DNA of 64,000 nt from Adineta vaga (taxonomy: Eukaryota > Rotifera), in contig CP075493.1 in the NCBI GenBank assembly GCA_021613535.1, forward strand, positions 12,586,001-12,650,000, in the 5' to 3' direction. Below, in pieces: positions 23,092 to 34,809 of the stretch. The notes beneath the pieces were generated by a model. That model ran no database searches, was not told where the DNA came from, and saw only the letters and a list, made by a program, of their open reading frames with translations. The position numbers and the translations under genes were made by a program. Position 1 is the stretch's first letter, and every line of letters begins with the position of its first letter.

Positions 23092-25107
23092 TTAATCTGA
23101 TGAAGAGATTACAGTTGAGTGTTGTATCATAACATCGATTAAACATTGAGCTTCTGGTGGAATAGCTCGTGGAACTTTGAGTTGTTCTAAGTGAGAACCA
23201 CGGGCTATTTGAGCTAAAAGATATCACAAGATTTCGCTTATTCATAATGTATAGGTATCATCTTACCTCTTTGCAAAACATGAAATGCTCCTTTTCGACA
23301 TATACGAATATGGAGAGGTTGAAGACATGCCATCTCACGAAATTCGACGTAGAATGTATTTTTAGTGCACAAACCCGTATCAATCTGTGCCGCAAATATT
23401 GACCAATCCATCTCTTCTAGTTCTTGTTCACTAGGACTTGGTGTCAACTCGATAAAAACAGTATAATAAAATGAACAATCACGGTTGATTGATGTAGCGC
23501 AATAATCAACTAATGCTCGTTGAGGCCCAACATTGTTTGTTTTGTTCAGCTCATTGATTGCTTCTAGAATGGATTGCATAAGTTGTTCTTCAGTTACTTT
23601 CTCGCCAAAATGATTAAGAAGAGCACCTCGACGGTAGCAAAGTTGAAAGACTGGTACTGATCCGACGACCGTTGAATCAAGTTCAACGTATTTGATCACA
23701 TCACCCATCCGATAGCGATAGAGACCATTCCAATTAGTTGTAACAATTTCGTATGGTCGATCTATATATTGAATTAAAGTAATAGTTAACAGAATTTGAT
23801 TTCATCTTACTTATTTCAGCGGCATCAATCGAGATGCACTGAGGATTTTCTACGAACCATTGATCTTCAGGTAACAGTTCCGTATAACCATACAGAATGG
23901 CATGGTGAAATCGATTGATAGCTGTATAGTTTTCTTGTATACCAAGAAGAGCTTCGGAAGCAGCATAGTTTTCTCCGAGACAATGTACATCTTCACCAAC
24001 AATCATCTCTAATTTAGCACAGTGATGTTCAAATGTAGTTGCTGCAGCTGACTGTGTAATGAGTAAACCTGGAAAGAGTAATTTTCCCCAACCAACAGGC
24101 AATACATCATGATTCATTATATTTTCAATTGTTCGAGCTAGATCTTCGTCAGGTGGTTGTAAAAGTGCAATCAATTTATTACGCAGTTCTTCTGGTATTG
24201 ATTTCCATATAGGAGAATTTTCTGTGTCTGGTTGACCAGTACGTATATCATGCACGATTTCACGCCATTTCATCTGTATCATATCGAATAGAAGAATGAT
24301 GCTCGTAATGAATATACCAACAATAGTACGCACATGACGACCATTCTTTAAACCAAACAGTATATGCATATAGTAAGGTTCCATAAGACCATAGTCCAAT
24401 ACTTCATATGCTTCTGGTGGTGATGCATAACGCCAGATTGGTGAAAAAGAGCAATCTACAGAGAAAGCCATACCAGATGTGTCTTGCAATTGTTTCAAGT
24501 AATGTATATGCTCCTTCATCACTTCATAAGTGTACATTGTAATTGAACCGATAAATTTTCCATCTGATGCTACTTTCATAGAATCTTGACTGTAGAGAAA
24601 TAGTTCTCTGCTTTCAACATCGAACAATTGTGGATATTTTTTATTCAATACGTAGGCTTAATCATTCATTTGTGTTTGAATAATACGCATGCCTTGTTTA
24701 TGAACAGCAAATCTTTTGGATTTACTAGTAGTTCCAGTAGTTTCAGCATATAAAAGTACTTTATCGGATGGTATAAGAAGATCAAATTCCAGTTTATTAT
24801 TGATCATTTGATTGACATAATCTTCAATTTGTTTGTATGTTGAAACTGGTACACTCGATGTAAATAAAGTTACAAGTCGATCATCATTACCATCTGATAA
24901 ACGTAACATATCATTTAAATGATGCATTTGACCAACGACGGTATCTTTAAGTTCTGTTAAAACTATACGTAACTGCTGTTTATTTGTTAGATATGTATTT
25001 TTCGTCAAGTGTTTAATTTCTTCGTGTGTTCTTGCCCATTTTGTTAACTGTTGATCGAACCAAAGTTGATAAAGTGCTGTTGCATTATCATGATTCCAAG
25101 CCATCAT
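23092..25107 (-). pseudogene. GH3-family acyl-amido synthetase-like gene with one in-frame stop (637 codons including the stop)
   Basis: Three exons (25107-23811, 23761-23267, 23213-23092) encode a GH3-like adenylating enzyme. In plants these join amino acids to jasmonate or auxin acids; animals have a distant relative, GHDC. The ATP-binding loop YAETTGTTSKSKRF (about residue 118) and the YEIVTTNWNGLYRYRMGD motif (exon 2) are present, and the C-terminus ends in the family-like GSHLEQLKVPRAIPP. At 24658-24660 a TAA interrupts the frame: ...RIIQTQMND-stop-AYVLNKKYPQLF... The frame is otherwise unchanged on both sides, so the lesion is a point nonsense change and not a frameshift. The gene is either a recent pseudogene, one dead allele, or a sequence error. 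ATG 25107 begins a little late for the family, so an upstream exon may be missing. It lies 217 bases downstream of the ABC transporter on the same strand. Confidence 0.72.
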
Positions 25108-25324
25108 GTACGTAGACCGTTTGTTGAATTACCTTCTCTTTATCTACAATATTAAATAGAATGTCAATTGCTTCTTCCTCATACTCTTTCGTTTTTTTGT
25201 CATTTCGAAAGTCATGTTTCGATAGGAAGATCCAGATCGTATTTCTATCAATTGCATCAATTGCATACAGATCATAATGTAAGCAAAAAAAATATAAGTG
25301 AAAAAAAACGGATGTGGGTGTGAT

Positions 25325-28300
25325 CTACGGTTCTCTTACACATTGTAATGATTTGTAATAGAAGCCTTTTTTCATTATTAATTGATGATGTGTTCCACTT
25401 TCGATAATATAACCATGATGAAGAACACAAATCAAATCAGCATCTTGAATAGTCGATAGACGATGTGCGACAACAACCGAAGTACGACCAATCAGTGTTT
25501 TAGCCAATGCTTCTGTTACAATCTAAATCATCAATTCTTCTAAGTTTTCAGCCATTCTGTATGAATAATATTCTACCTTTTCACTTTCATTATCCAGTGC
25601 TGATGTTGCTTCATCAAGTAAAATTACTTTTGGATTTCGAATCAATACTCGACCGATTGCTATACGTTGTTTTTCACCACCTGATAGTTGATTACCTTTG
25701 GAACCAACACATGTTTGATAGCCCTATTACAATAAAAGTAAGGTTTTCATTTAAGAGCAAGAAAACGTTTTCAAGAATTACTTGAGGTAATTGTTGAATA
25801 AAATCATGGATATTAGCTTGTTTTGCTGCTTCAATAATTTCATCCATTGACACATGCCGAGATAAGTCTCCATATGCAAGATTTTCTGCAATGGATGCAT
25901 TGAAAAGAATCGGTTCTTGTGTCACTAATCCAATTTGAGAACGCCACCAATTTAAATCCATATCTCGAAGATCTTGCGAATCAATTAACTATAGATAGAA
26001 AAAAATCATCGAACGATGAGATAAACATTCACAAAGTTCTTTTCGTACTATTGATCCATTTTGAACATGATAAAATCGTTCGAGAAGATGAAAGAGTGTA
26101 CTTTTTCCACTTCCACTGCTGCCTACGCGATAATGTATTTCATTCTATTGTCTATTTTCCATCGTATAAACTTACCTACTAATGCAATTCGTTGTCCTAA
26201 AAAGATTCCGAAAAAACGTATTAAAATATCGAAAAAGAATTCATTCATACCAGTTTGAATATTCAGATTGAAATTATTCAATATCGACACGGATGGTCGT
26301 GTTGGATAAGCGAAACTCACATCTTTGAATTGAAGATCACCAATGTAATTTTTCTATAGAAAAAAGAATGTTCATTATAAAATATTCTCAACATTGATTT
26401 CAATTCGACGAACTAATTTTAAACCATGGGAACCAATAGAAATAGTTGGATCTCGAGCAAATAATACGAGCAATTTTCGTGCAGCTGAAACAGCTTTACC
26501 ATAATCAGGTGCTCTTTATAGATATAAATGTACAATAGATTCATTATTACTCTACACTTACAATGCAACATTTTCTCCAACAATTTGAGCTCCAAATATG
26601 ATACAATTGAAAATTCTACGACAAACAAAGCATAATTTTATCTTCGGATATGAAAAGTGCATTCTTACATTAAAACATCTTTGAATGTCATAATATTTTG
26701 TTCGACTAAGATTCCACCATAGAAAAATACAGCTGCCATAGCAAAAAATATAGTCGATGATGTAGAACTGTAAATAAGAGAAAAGACAAAGATGCGTTTC
26801 AATGATGATCTAAACACGAAAGAGAGAGATATGATTGATCATTGATTATTGTATTGAATAAACCTGTAAGGAATATCTAGTAGTTGACAATAATTATTGA
26901 GAAAATGTTCTTCAATCATCAATTGTCTAACTGTACGAATATTCTCCAATGTTTCTGTAACTAGCTGAAAATTAAAAGTTTCATATTAATTGATGAATAG
27001 GACTATGGGAATAAAAAAAACACCAACTGCTCCGGCACGTTCGAAAGATTGACTATCTTGAGTAAAGAATCCTTGCATAAGATAAGTTTGTAGTAGGGCA
27101 CCAATTAATATAAATGGAATGAAAGCAAGAGCAATCAAAGTTAACCTCCATCCAAATAGAAACGCAATAATTATTCCAATACCTAAATTAGCAAAACTGG
27201 ACAAGATCGTTCCCAGTCGAATTCCTGCAACCTATGCAATTTATTCTCAAATGAGTTACACGAGTATAGTTGTAATTTAAATCTACGTACTCCTTGAACA
27301 GCGGAAGTATCTGTTGATAAACGTGTACAAAGTACACCAGTATTATTATCGGAATGATCGAACCAAGTTATTTCTTGTCGTAAAATTGTTTGAAATGCTC
27401 GTGTTCGTAGACGTTTTGTTAAAGATTCACCTGAATAAGCAAATATAAAGTCCTGAAAAGAGGATAAGAATAACATATTGCGATAGTTAATTGTTCAAGT
27501 CAAATATTTGAATACTTGGGTAAACATTGTTAGAAAAGTAAGAATAGCTAAGAGAATGAAGCAGATAACATAAAATTTGATTTCCTTATCTTGAACTTCT
27601 GTATCACATTCTTGATAAACCTTTAAATGGAGAAATTATTTTATTTAGGCAAAAAAAACTTTCAGTATACCGTTATGATTTCACTTAGTAAAACAGATGT
27701 TAATGGTTCAAGACCTCCATTATAAACAGATGCTAATGTACCGATAACAATCGACGGTAATTCAGGTCGATTCAATTTCAATATAGCCAATGATGGCCAA
27801 CGCTTAAGAAAAATCAAAAAGATTTCATATGAATTTCCAAATGAAAACGAAAATATCTTACAGTTTTCTTTTCGATATCGTCTGTAGTTGTCGATCTATT
27901 CTTTGTAAATGTAGTAAGTTCATTGTCAGATGTCGAATCATCGAAATCTTCTGAAAAATTCAAATTCGACATCAATAACTGTGATTCATCGTCATCAATA
28001 TGTTCTTCTAATAGTTGAGCTTTCACAAGATGATAATAGGTTGATCGATAACTCATCAATGTTTCATGATCGCCTTCTTCAATTACGGAACCATTATCAA
28101 GAACAATGATCTTCTGTGCATGACGCACTGTAGATAGTCGATGAGCAACTATAATTGTAGTTCTATCTACACAATAGATGAAATAGAACAGAGAGAAATT
28201 TCAATCGAAAAATACCTTTCGATAGATTTTTTAATACTTCTTGAACTATTTTTTCACTTTGATTATCGAGTGCACTTGTAGCTTCATCCAATAATAATAA

Positions 28301-30347
28301 TATCGGATTCTTTATCAATGCTCGTGCAATAACGATACGTTGTCGTTCACCACCAGACAACTGTGTACCACGTTCACCAACGATCGTGTTATAAGCCTTA
28401 ATACAATATACACCTCTAACATTTTCATAGTTTCAAATCACATACTTCAGGTAAAGACATGATAAAATTATGAGCATTGGCTGCCATAGCTGCTGTTTGA
28501 ATTTCATCAAATGTCGCATTCGGTTGACCGTATTTAATATTTTCCAAAATTGTTGTAGAAAAAAGAATCTAAACAAAGATCAAACTGATTTGTATTGTAC
28601 TTTTGAAAACAATACGTACAGATTCTTGATTGACAACACCTATGTTTTGACTTAATTCTTGTGAATTAAACTGTTCAATTGGTTTATCATCAAGTAAAAT
28701 TTGTCCTTCAGCAGGTTTATAGAATTGTTGTAATAATTGCATACATGTCGATTTACCTATAATGAAACAAATGAAGAGATTTTCGAAATGTATGAAAAAT
28801 TAATCATCCTACCACATCCACTCGTGCCTACTAGGGCTATTGTTTCACCAGATGTGGCTTCAAAATTCAATCCATGAAGAACATTTTTATCTGGTCGTAA
28901 TGGATACGAGAAATGAACATTATCAAATTTAACTCTTCCACAAAATTTCTTCTGCGACTTTTTCGTATTCATTACACATGTTGATTTTTTCTAAAGACAA
29001 ATTCAATATAATTATTAACTACGAAGAAATGTTTCGTTATACCAAATGAAGAATGTCTTGTATCGAAACAGCCGCAATCATAGCTTGATGAATTGATTGA
29101 CGGTATGTTCCTGTTTGTCCAAGTGAAAATATCGCCACAATAACAGATAAAAATACCTAATTATCTGTGTATGTACATTATCGTTAATATATGCGTATAA
29201 ACTTACAAGAAAAACATTGGCAATATTGTAGGTTTCATTCTGAATTAATCGATGCCCATACCAGAAAGCAAGTGCATAAGAACATAAGAGAACGGTATAC
29301 ATCGAACCGGAGAGTAATCCAGCGATTACTCCTTTGTTTATACCTTGTTGATAAACGAATTCAATTTCTTTTTCATACCTTAATCAAAAGAAAAAAAATC
29401 AGCAATTTGAATAAAAACAAACTACCGTGCTTGTTCATGTTCAACACCATTAAATGAGAAAACGGTGCGTATATTACTAAAGACTTCTTCCGCGATTGTA
29501 CCAGCACGTTCATATGCTTGTAATTCTTGTGTAATTACTTTCGAAGTCATCTAATAAAGCATGGAAAATTACTATTGTCTCGTTTCTCACAGAAATGTAT
29601 ATATATTTACTTTTGATGAAATCAAAAGAACAATCCAAAGAATAGGTGCTAATGAAAGTATGACTAATGTCATTTTCCAACCATAAATGAATCCTATCGT
29701 CATACCAATGATAAATTTCGATAGAAATTGAATAGTTAAACCAAGTTTTTCACCAATACCATCGTGAATTTTATTGATATTACTAAAACATTAAAATAGA
29801 ATAGTATTACGACGAAAACGACTTACTTATTGAGAATCGTTGTTAATTCGCCCGTTGTATGTATATCAAAATAAGATATCTCGGCTTGTAGAAGAATACG
29901 AAAAACGTTTTCTCGTAGTTTTCTTATTTGACGTTCACATGATAAAGCAAAAGTGCTTGTCTGTACAAAAGTTAAGACTATCGAAATGCAACCAATACCT
30001 ATAAACAAAAGAAATCTGTTGTTTATTGAAAACCAAAAGTTTAGTATACCGCTAAGATATAATGCTTGAAGATGCAGTTTTTCTCGAAAATTAATGGTAC
30101 TTGAACTGAAATGACATGCATTACTTTATATCGATGTTGATATTTATTGTCATTACCTCGATGATTGTTCAGTAAAATTTAATTGACAAAGATTACTTGG
30201 TTGATCAAGAAATGTTCCGATCATAGTGGAAAGAAAATAGGCAATCAATGGTTCAATAGCACCATGACCAATAGCACTCAGTACACCAATGAGTAATAGG
30301 AAAATATCAAATCGAGTTGTGTAATGAAATAGATTCATTTTTTCCAT
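25325..30347 (-). CDS. ABCB-type full transporter (P-glycoprotein/MDR-like), 26 exons, 1217 aa
   Basis: A full-length exporter with the order TMD1-NBD1-linker-TMD2-NBD2. Exon limits are 30347-30157, 30105-30050, 29998-29827, 29782-29611, 29550-29426, 29378-29207, 29156-29043, 28990-28813, 28756-28620, 28568-28446, 28396-28216, 28166-27862, 27802-27671, 27620-27516, 27452-27291, 27231-27028, 26964-26864, 26767-26669, 26615-26562, 26513-26393, 26353-26251, 26196-26176, 26122-26049, 25988-25782, 25723-25577 and 25522-25325; together they are divisible by three with no stop. NBD1 has [31 protein letters not shown] and IIVAHRL. NBD2 has [31 protein letters not shown] and VVVAHRL. Both ATP sites are therefore complete. 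Hydrophobic substrates or lipids would be pumped out of the cell. One exon is only 21 bases, and both Walker A loops are split by introns. The exon 20 donor (26393 or about 26420) is uncertain. It is divergent from the isocyanide-synthase homologue. Confidence 0.93.
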
Positions 30348-30650
30348 CGGTATTGATTGATTGAATGAAATATGAAAATAAACGCCACGTCTTTTGAGAA
30401 TATATAGATATTGTTAGTTTTCCTTCCTTTTTATCAAAGGTCATTTCAATGAGATCAAACTGATAAGGAAATGACGAATAACAATGATCAATTCTAATAT
30501 CAAAGGTTACAAAAGTCACTTCCGTACGTATATGTAATGAAATCGTTTGCCAATATCTTACTCATATTTTTTCGTACCAAGCTTCTGAAAAAGGAAGTGT
30601 AATAGGAAAATACCACTAGATCACTGATATATAGAGTGATGTGAAATAAA
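30348..30650. promoter_or_regulatory. Shared divergent promoter region between ABCB exporter and isocyanide-synthase homologue
   Basis: Only 303 bases separate the two start codons (30347 minus, 30651 plus), so both promoters and any common control elements must lie here. It is AT-rich, and I see no obvious TATA box or repeat that decides a start site. Co-regulation is an inference from the geometry. Confidence 0.5.
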
Positions 30651-32441
30651 ATGTTTAGTTTAAAAATCATGTTTTCATCAAATACAATTTATAATTCTGA
30701 TCTGAGTACGTATCATCTATTTCATCAATTGGAAGGAGAATTTAATCAGTATTTATCAACTGTTGATTGGCGAAATAATTCATCGAAAGAATATTTTGAA
30801 ATTTCATCCGATTTTGTACGAAATATTATCTATCCAAAAATGAAACAAGAAGCAGAAATATTAGCTGAAAAACTAGCGAAAAATGCAAGTATGCAAAAAG
30901 ATCGATGGAGATCATATTCATGTACAACACTAATTCATCAAATTATGGAAATTTTATTCAATAAATGTATTCGTCGTGGTTCGGTTCCAACTAATAAAAA
31001 CGATTTATCCATTCGTGAACAATTAATTAAAGATGCTCTACTAAGTAATCATGGTCTAAGATTTTCTATTCTTATGTTACCAAATCGAGATTTAAATAAA
31101 GCAAAGAATGATGGTTATCTGCCAGATTTAGGAGAAACTATTGTACTTTTACAATTATGGTCTATTATTAAAGCTATGTTATTAGTAACAGAGAAATATT
31201 CTCATTTATTAATAACAATATTTAATAAAATTAATCCATCTGTGCGAACAATTGTCGATATACAAGATAATATTAAACATATGATAAAACCAAAAATACA
31301 TGATAATAATAATCGTTCCGAATATTTGAATAATGGTAGCCGAATGGATCGTTTAAGAGATGAATTAAATCGAAATTACGATATAATCAATAATGAAAAA
31401 GCTGAATTACTCATACGTGAATTAGCTCGTTGTAATCGTACATTTCTTTGGTTTTTACAATCGATTGAAGAAGTTTTTCAAATTCAAACGAAATCAATTC
31501 GTCTTTTTGTTGTACAAGATGCTCATCGATATCCATGTTTTGATACTGATTCGAAAGAACACATCGAAGCGTATTCAACATATTTAAAACAAATAGCATT
31601 AGAATTGAATATTCATGAACATATTATCTTAACATCACATGCAAATTTAGAACGTGAATATTCATATCAACAAAATTTACAGATGTTTATTCAGCTAAGA
31701 AATGAAATTTATTGTGAAAATTTTGAAAAATATTCCTTTCCATTTTATCAACGAAAAACTGATTTATTTGCTTGTAAAACACGTGAAAGTTTTTTAAATT
31801 TAATCGATCAACTTTCATTGAATAAGAATATTTCACAATTGATCGAACCAATCTTACATGGACGAAATCATCCCGAATTAATAAATGCACAACTTTCAGT
31901 CAGTGATGAATTATTACTTTTAGCTCAAATCTATCAACCACAAACAAACAGTCAAAAACGTGAATTATTGAGACAAGACTTATTATTTTCAAGTTTAATC
32001 AATGCGATTAAATATTCATGTGCATACGAATCACAAACAGCAACAAAGAATAAATATCAACTCGATGATATACAACTTTTGTTGCCGGATACAGTTCGTT
32101 TAAGTATTCATAATAAACCATCAAATTGTGGACAATTTCTTATAAAATGTGGTCCAAATTTACATCGACAACCATGGCATGGAACGGCTGGACTACGATT
32201 AAGATCTAATAAATCATCACATTTCATGACATACGAAATTCGATTAAGTTTTGAATATAAAATTAATAATTATATTCCAATATTTATTAAGAAAGAATCA
32301 ATAATCAATGAAAATTATCTATCAAATTTAGTATCTATTCATCAACCAATTGTTTGGATTCATAAAGATTTAATTCAAACGTATGTGAATGATGATCTTC
32401 ATCGAATTTTTGATCGAACAAATCATATTCGAATGATTTAG
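30651..32441 (+). CDS. DIT1/PvcA-family protein (isocyanide synthase / pyoverdine-dityrosine biosynthesis-like), 596 aa
   Basis: A single exon with ATG at 30651. Three family landmarks appear in order. Residues about 137-180 carry FSILMLPNRDLNKAKNDGYL followed by PDLGETIVLLQLW, the conserved K-x-x-G-x-LPD-x-GE block. Residues about 285-315 carry IRLFVVQDAHRYPCFD then IEAYSTYLKQIA, the 'DG' strand and Y-x-x-x-L helix. Residues about 478-512 carry LLPDTVRLSIHNKP and QPWHGTAG, the RLSIH and PWHG motifs. PvcA-type enzymes convert an amino acid such as tyrosine to an isonitrile using ribulose-5-phosphate; yeast DIT1 makes a spore-wall dityrosine precursor. Which reaction applies here is unknown. 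At 596 residues it is longer than PvcA (about 330) and nearer fungal DIT1 (about 540). No signal peptide is seen, so it is cytosolic. The family is bacterial and fungal, so horizontal transfer is likely. It is divergent from the ABC exporter. Confidence 0.77.
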   Translation: MFSLKIMFSSNTIYNSDLSTYHLFHQLEGEFNQYLSTVDWRNNSSKEYFEISSDFVRNIIYPKMKQEAEILAEKLAKNASMQKDRWRSYSCTTLIHQIMEILFNKCIRRGSVPTNKNDLSIREQLIKDALLSNHGLRFSILMLPNRDLNKAKNDGYLPDLGETIVLLQLWSIIKAMLLVTEKYSHLLITIFNKINPSVRTIVDIQDNIKHMIKPKIHDNNNRSEYLNNGSRMDRLRDELNRNYDIINNEKAELLIRELARCNRTFLWFLQSIEEVFQIQTKSIRLFVVQDAHRYPCFDTDSKEHIEAYSTYLKQIALELNIHEHIILTSHANLEREYSYQQNLQMFIQLRNEIYCENFEKYSFPFYQRKTDLFACKTRESFLNLIDQLSLNKNISQLIEPILHGRNHPELINAQLSVSDELLLLAQIYQPQTNSQKRELLRQDLLFSSLINAIKYSCAYESQTATKNKYQLDDIQLLLPDTVRLSIHNKPSNCGQFLIKCGPNLHRQPWHGTAGLRLRSNKSSHFMTYEIRLSFEYKINNYIPIFIKKESIINENYLSNLVSIHQPIVWIHKDLIQTYVNDDLHRIFDRTNHIRMI

Positions 32442-32619
32442 AGTTTCTTTTTTTTTTCATTGGAAAAGCGAGCCATTGCATCTATTTAGACGAAAGAAAA
32501 GGAATCTTTTCTTCTATAAAGAAATATTATACAACAATTACAAAAGAAAAAGAAGATATCGAAAATGAATCGTTGTTGAATAAATGTTTTTGTTTCTTTT
32601 GTTTTGTAAATGAATCTTT

Positions 32620-32838
32620 TTATGTCGATCTACATCCACAACCATGACAACAGATAATTAGAAGTACAGTTGATATAATTCCACTACTACCAGCAACTAG
32701 AGATAGTATAGTCAGAAATTCCGAACGTTCACAATTAACTGGTTTATGAATATAATGTATAGCAAAGCTGATTTGTGTTATGCATATACCAATTGTAATG
32801 AAACACAGAATACCAAGGAGAATCGTTTTACAACACAT
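32620..32838 (-). CDS. Small two-helix membrane protein, 72 aa
   Basis: ATG at 32838. Two hydrophobic segments (residues about 6-28 and 42-62) flank a short loop with one Cys (CERSEF). The tail is cysteine-rich (ICCHGCGCRST), a likely palmitoylation site. It resembles the other small Cys-tailed membrane protein at 34810-35473 in style, though not in sequence. Function unknown. It could be the second half of a four-helix protein that has lost its other exons. Confidence 0.5.
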   Translation of the reverse strand: MCCKTILLGILCFITIGICITQISFAIHYIHKPVNCERSEFLTILSLVAGSSGIISTVLLIICCHGCGCRST

Positions 32839-33003
32839 TCTTATTTTGATGAAAATGTTTATTAAAATGAAAATCTTATCATATCAACTGCAAATACATG
32901 TGCGCATGATGAGTAAGAATTTGTTTTTATCTTCTTCCTTTTTGTAGAAGAAAATATATATTATACAAGAGTAAAACATGATAGATATGAGAAAAAGATA
33001 AAA

Positions 33004-33671
33004 TCACTTGTGATAAGTACCAACAAAACCGGTTAAAGAATTCACAGGTGTATTGGCATTTTTCAACCAACAGTTGAGTCTTTGCCATTCATCTGTATTA
33101 TTTGGATAACCCCAAGTAAATCCACGACAATTCCCGTTTGTTAAACATAGATTGCAACAACTTGCATAGGTTTGTTGAGGATAGTTCTCCAAGTAATCAG
33201 GACCACCAACATCAGCATTGTGTGCAATATTCATATTTCCACATTTCCATGGATCTTTGACAAAAAACAAAAAAATAGAATTTTCATTTCCATCGATCGA
33301 ACGAAATAAACGTTTCAGATATTAAATCAATACTCACCCATCGGAAATCTTGTATCTGTAATTGCAATCATAGTATCAGTATCATTATCAACCAACATAT
33401 TAGCAATTTCTTTGGAAATATCAGTAAATAATTGACAGTTGAAAGTTGTTCGATGAAAACTAAGAGCTTCACATTGATTTTGAGCTAGACAAGCTAGTTC
33501 ACATTCGAAACTATTTAGTTCAGTGAGATCACTAAATGGTAAACAAGTTGTTTGAGCACAAGAAAATTTCCTATCAATTATTGAGAACATTTGAATCGAT
33601 CGGAAATCTTCTTCAACTGACTGACTAATTGTCATAAATAGTAGCAAGAAACACTCCATTTGCAAAGACAT
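33004..33671 (-). CDS. Secreted PAN/Apple-domain protein, 194 aa
   Basis: Two exons (33671-33338, 33254-33004) join in frame at GATCCATGG. ATG 33671 begins a signal peptide (MSLQMECFLLLFMTISQS). Two cysteine-rich PAN/Apple modules follow. The first runs from about residue 35 to 95 (CAQTTCLPF, CELACLAQNQCEALSFH, CQLF). The second fills exon 2 (WKCGNMNIA, SCCNLCLTNGNCRGFTWG, NCWLK). PAN modules bind sugars or proteins outside the cell. Bdelloids hold many such short secreted PAN proteins. No catalytic domain is attached. The unassigned stretch 33672-34000 downstream of the TPR relic shows nothing further. Confidence 0.75.
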
Positions 33672-33999
33672 AATCAAGAAATTCTTAAAAAGAATATTTT
33701 TTGAACATGTGTGTTAGATGTAGATACTATTTTATTCTTTCTTTTCTTTCCGTGATTTAATTAAGAAAACAAAGTCGGCGATTGTTATTCTTTATTCTAT
33801 AATTCATCAAACAAAAATATCATTCTAAAGATATTCTCTAAGAAGTTCACACAAGGATATGTGAGTATAAATAGATGATGGTCTCTTATTTATTTTACCT
33901 TCACACCTACTCATTCTACCGCAATACTCTCGAAAACATATCGAATATAAATTATAATTTCTGTTGCACCCGCTCAGAGTTATTTCGATACGTTTCTAA

Positions 34000-34660
34000 C
34001 AACGAAGGGTTTGAGGATAATGATTGTCGTTCAATTTCCATAGTACGTTGAAAGAAATACCGAAGTATTGATCATAGACAGGAAAAACAGTTTGATAAAT
34101 TTCAAGACATTTTTCGTAATAAGAGAGTGCTGTCGAATAATTACCCATAATGGAATATATTGAACCAATGTCGTTGTAGGATTTAGCTAAATCAAGATGA
34201 TTGGAAGGAAGCGATTGTTCTCGAATCTCAAGAATTTTGTTGTGATGACGATATGTGCCTTTTTATATTTACACATATTTAGATACATACTACTGATTAG
34301 CAGCCAATGATTGTTGTTGAATTTTGATCACATGTTCAAGAAATAGAAGTGCTTTTGGATGTTGATTCATTGAAAAATATGTTAAACCGAGGTCATTCTA
34401 GGACAAAGCTAAACTAGGACCATCAGGCGAAAGAGCTTTTTTTTGTTATATTTTATTGCCTCTTGATATTTTTGTTGCATATCTTTAACCGAGCCAATTC
34501 GATGGTAAACTGTTGCTTCTTCCAACTCATCTGTTATCTCACTGAGTAGATACCAAGAGGGGAAAAGCGAGACAACCATACTTCCGAGATACTTTGAAGT
34601 ACGGAAGTCTCGCTTTTCCCTCCATGTCACCCACCCACACCCATTTAAAAAATTCATCCA
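34000..34660 (-). pseudogene. Decayed TPR (kinesin-light-chain-like) gene fragment
   Basis: The minus strand reads through pieces of several TPRs: ATVYHRIGSVKDMQQKYQEA, then after a frameshift in an A-run at about 34438-34445, KALSPDGPSLALS, an in-frame TAG (about 34398) and NDLGLTYFSMNQHPKALL. Further on is LAKSYNDIGSIYSIMGNYST with SYYEKCLEIY. The spacing matches the TPR units of ART-TPR or kinesin-light-chain-like bdelloid genes. The 5' end is disrupted by a 61-base palindrome at 34560-34620. No catalytic domain remains. It is a clear relic of a gene related to the one at 11964-15551. Confidence 0.65.
34560..34620. repeat. 61-base palindrome (hairpin) inside the TPR relic
   Basis: The arms GGGAAAAGCGAGAC (34560-34573) and its exact complement at 34607-34620 enclose inner arms ACTTCCG (34580-34586) and CGGAAGT (34602-34608). 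Directly beside it, at 34628-34644, is a C-rich telomere-like stretch (CACCCACCCACACCC). It is a candidate small foldback element. Confidence 0.6.
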
Positions 34661-34809
34661 GTTGTATAGGTGAATAAAGTATTTAACACATTGTATAGAT
34701 TATAGTGTGTTTAATTCGTATCAGTTTCATAATCACAAATTCAGTGTGAAAAAGAAAAATATGAGAATTATTCTAAACAGTTTATCCATGAACATTTATT
34801 GATGAGTAC

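Noticed and set aside
25121-25263. Open minus-strand stretch (AIDRNTIWIFLSKHD…) between the GH3 and ABC genes
   Set aside because: Could be a missing GH3 first exon, but it is in another frame from the ATG at 25107 with no usable donor/acceptor pair.
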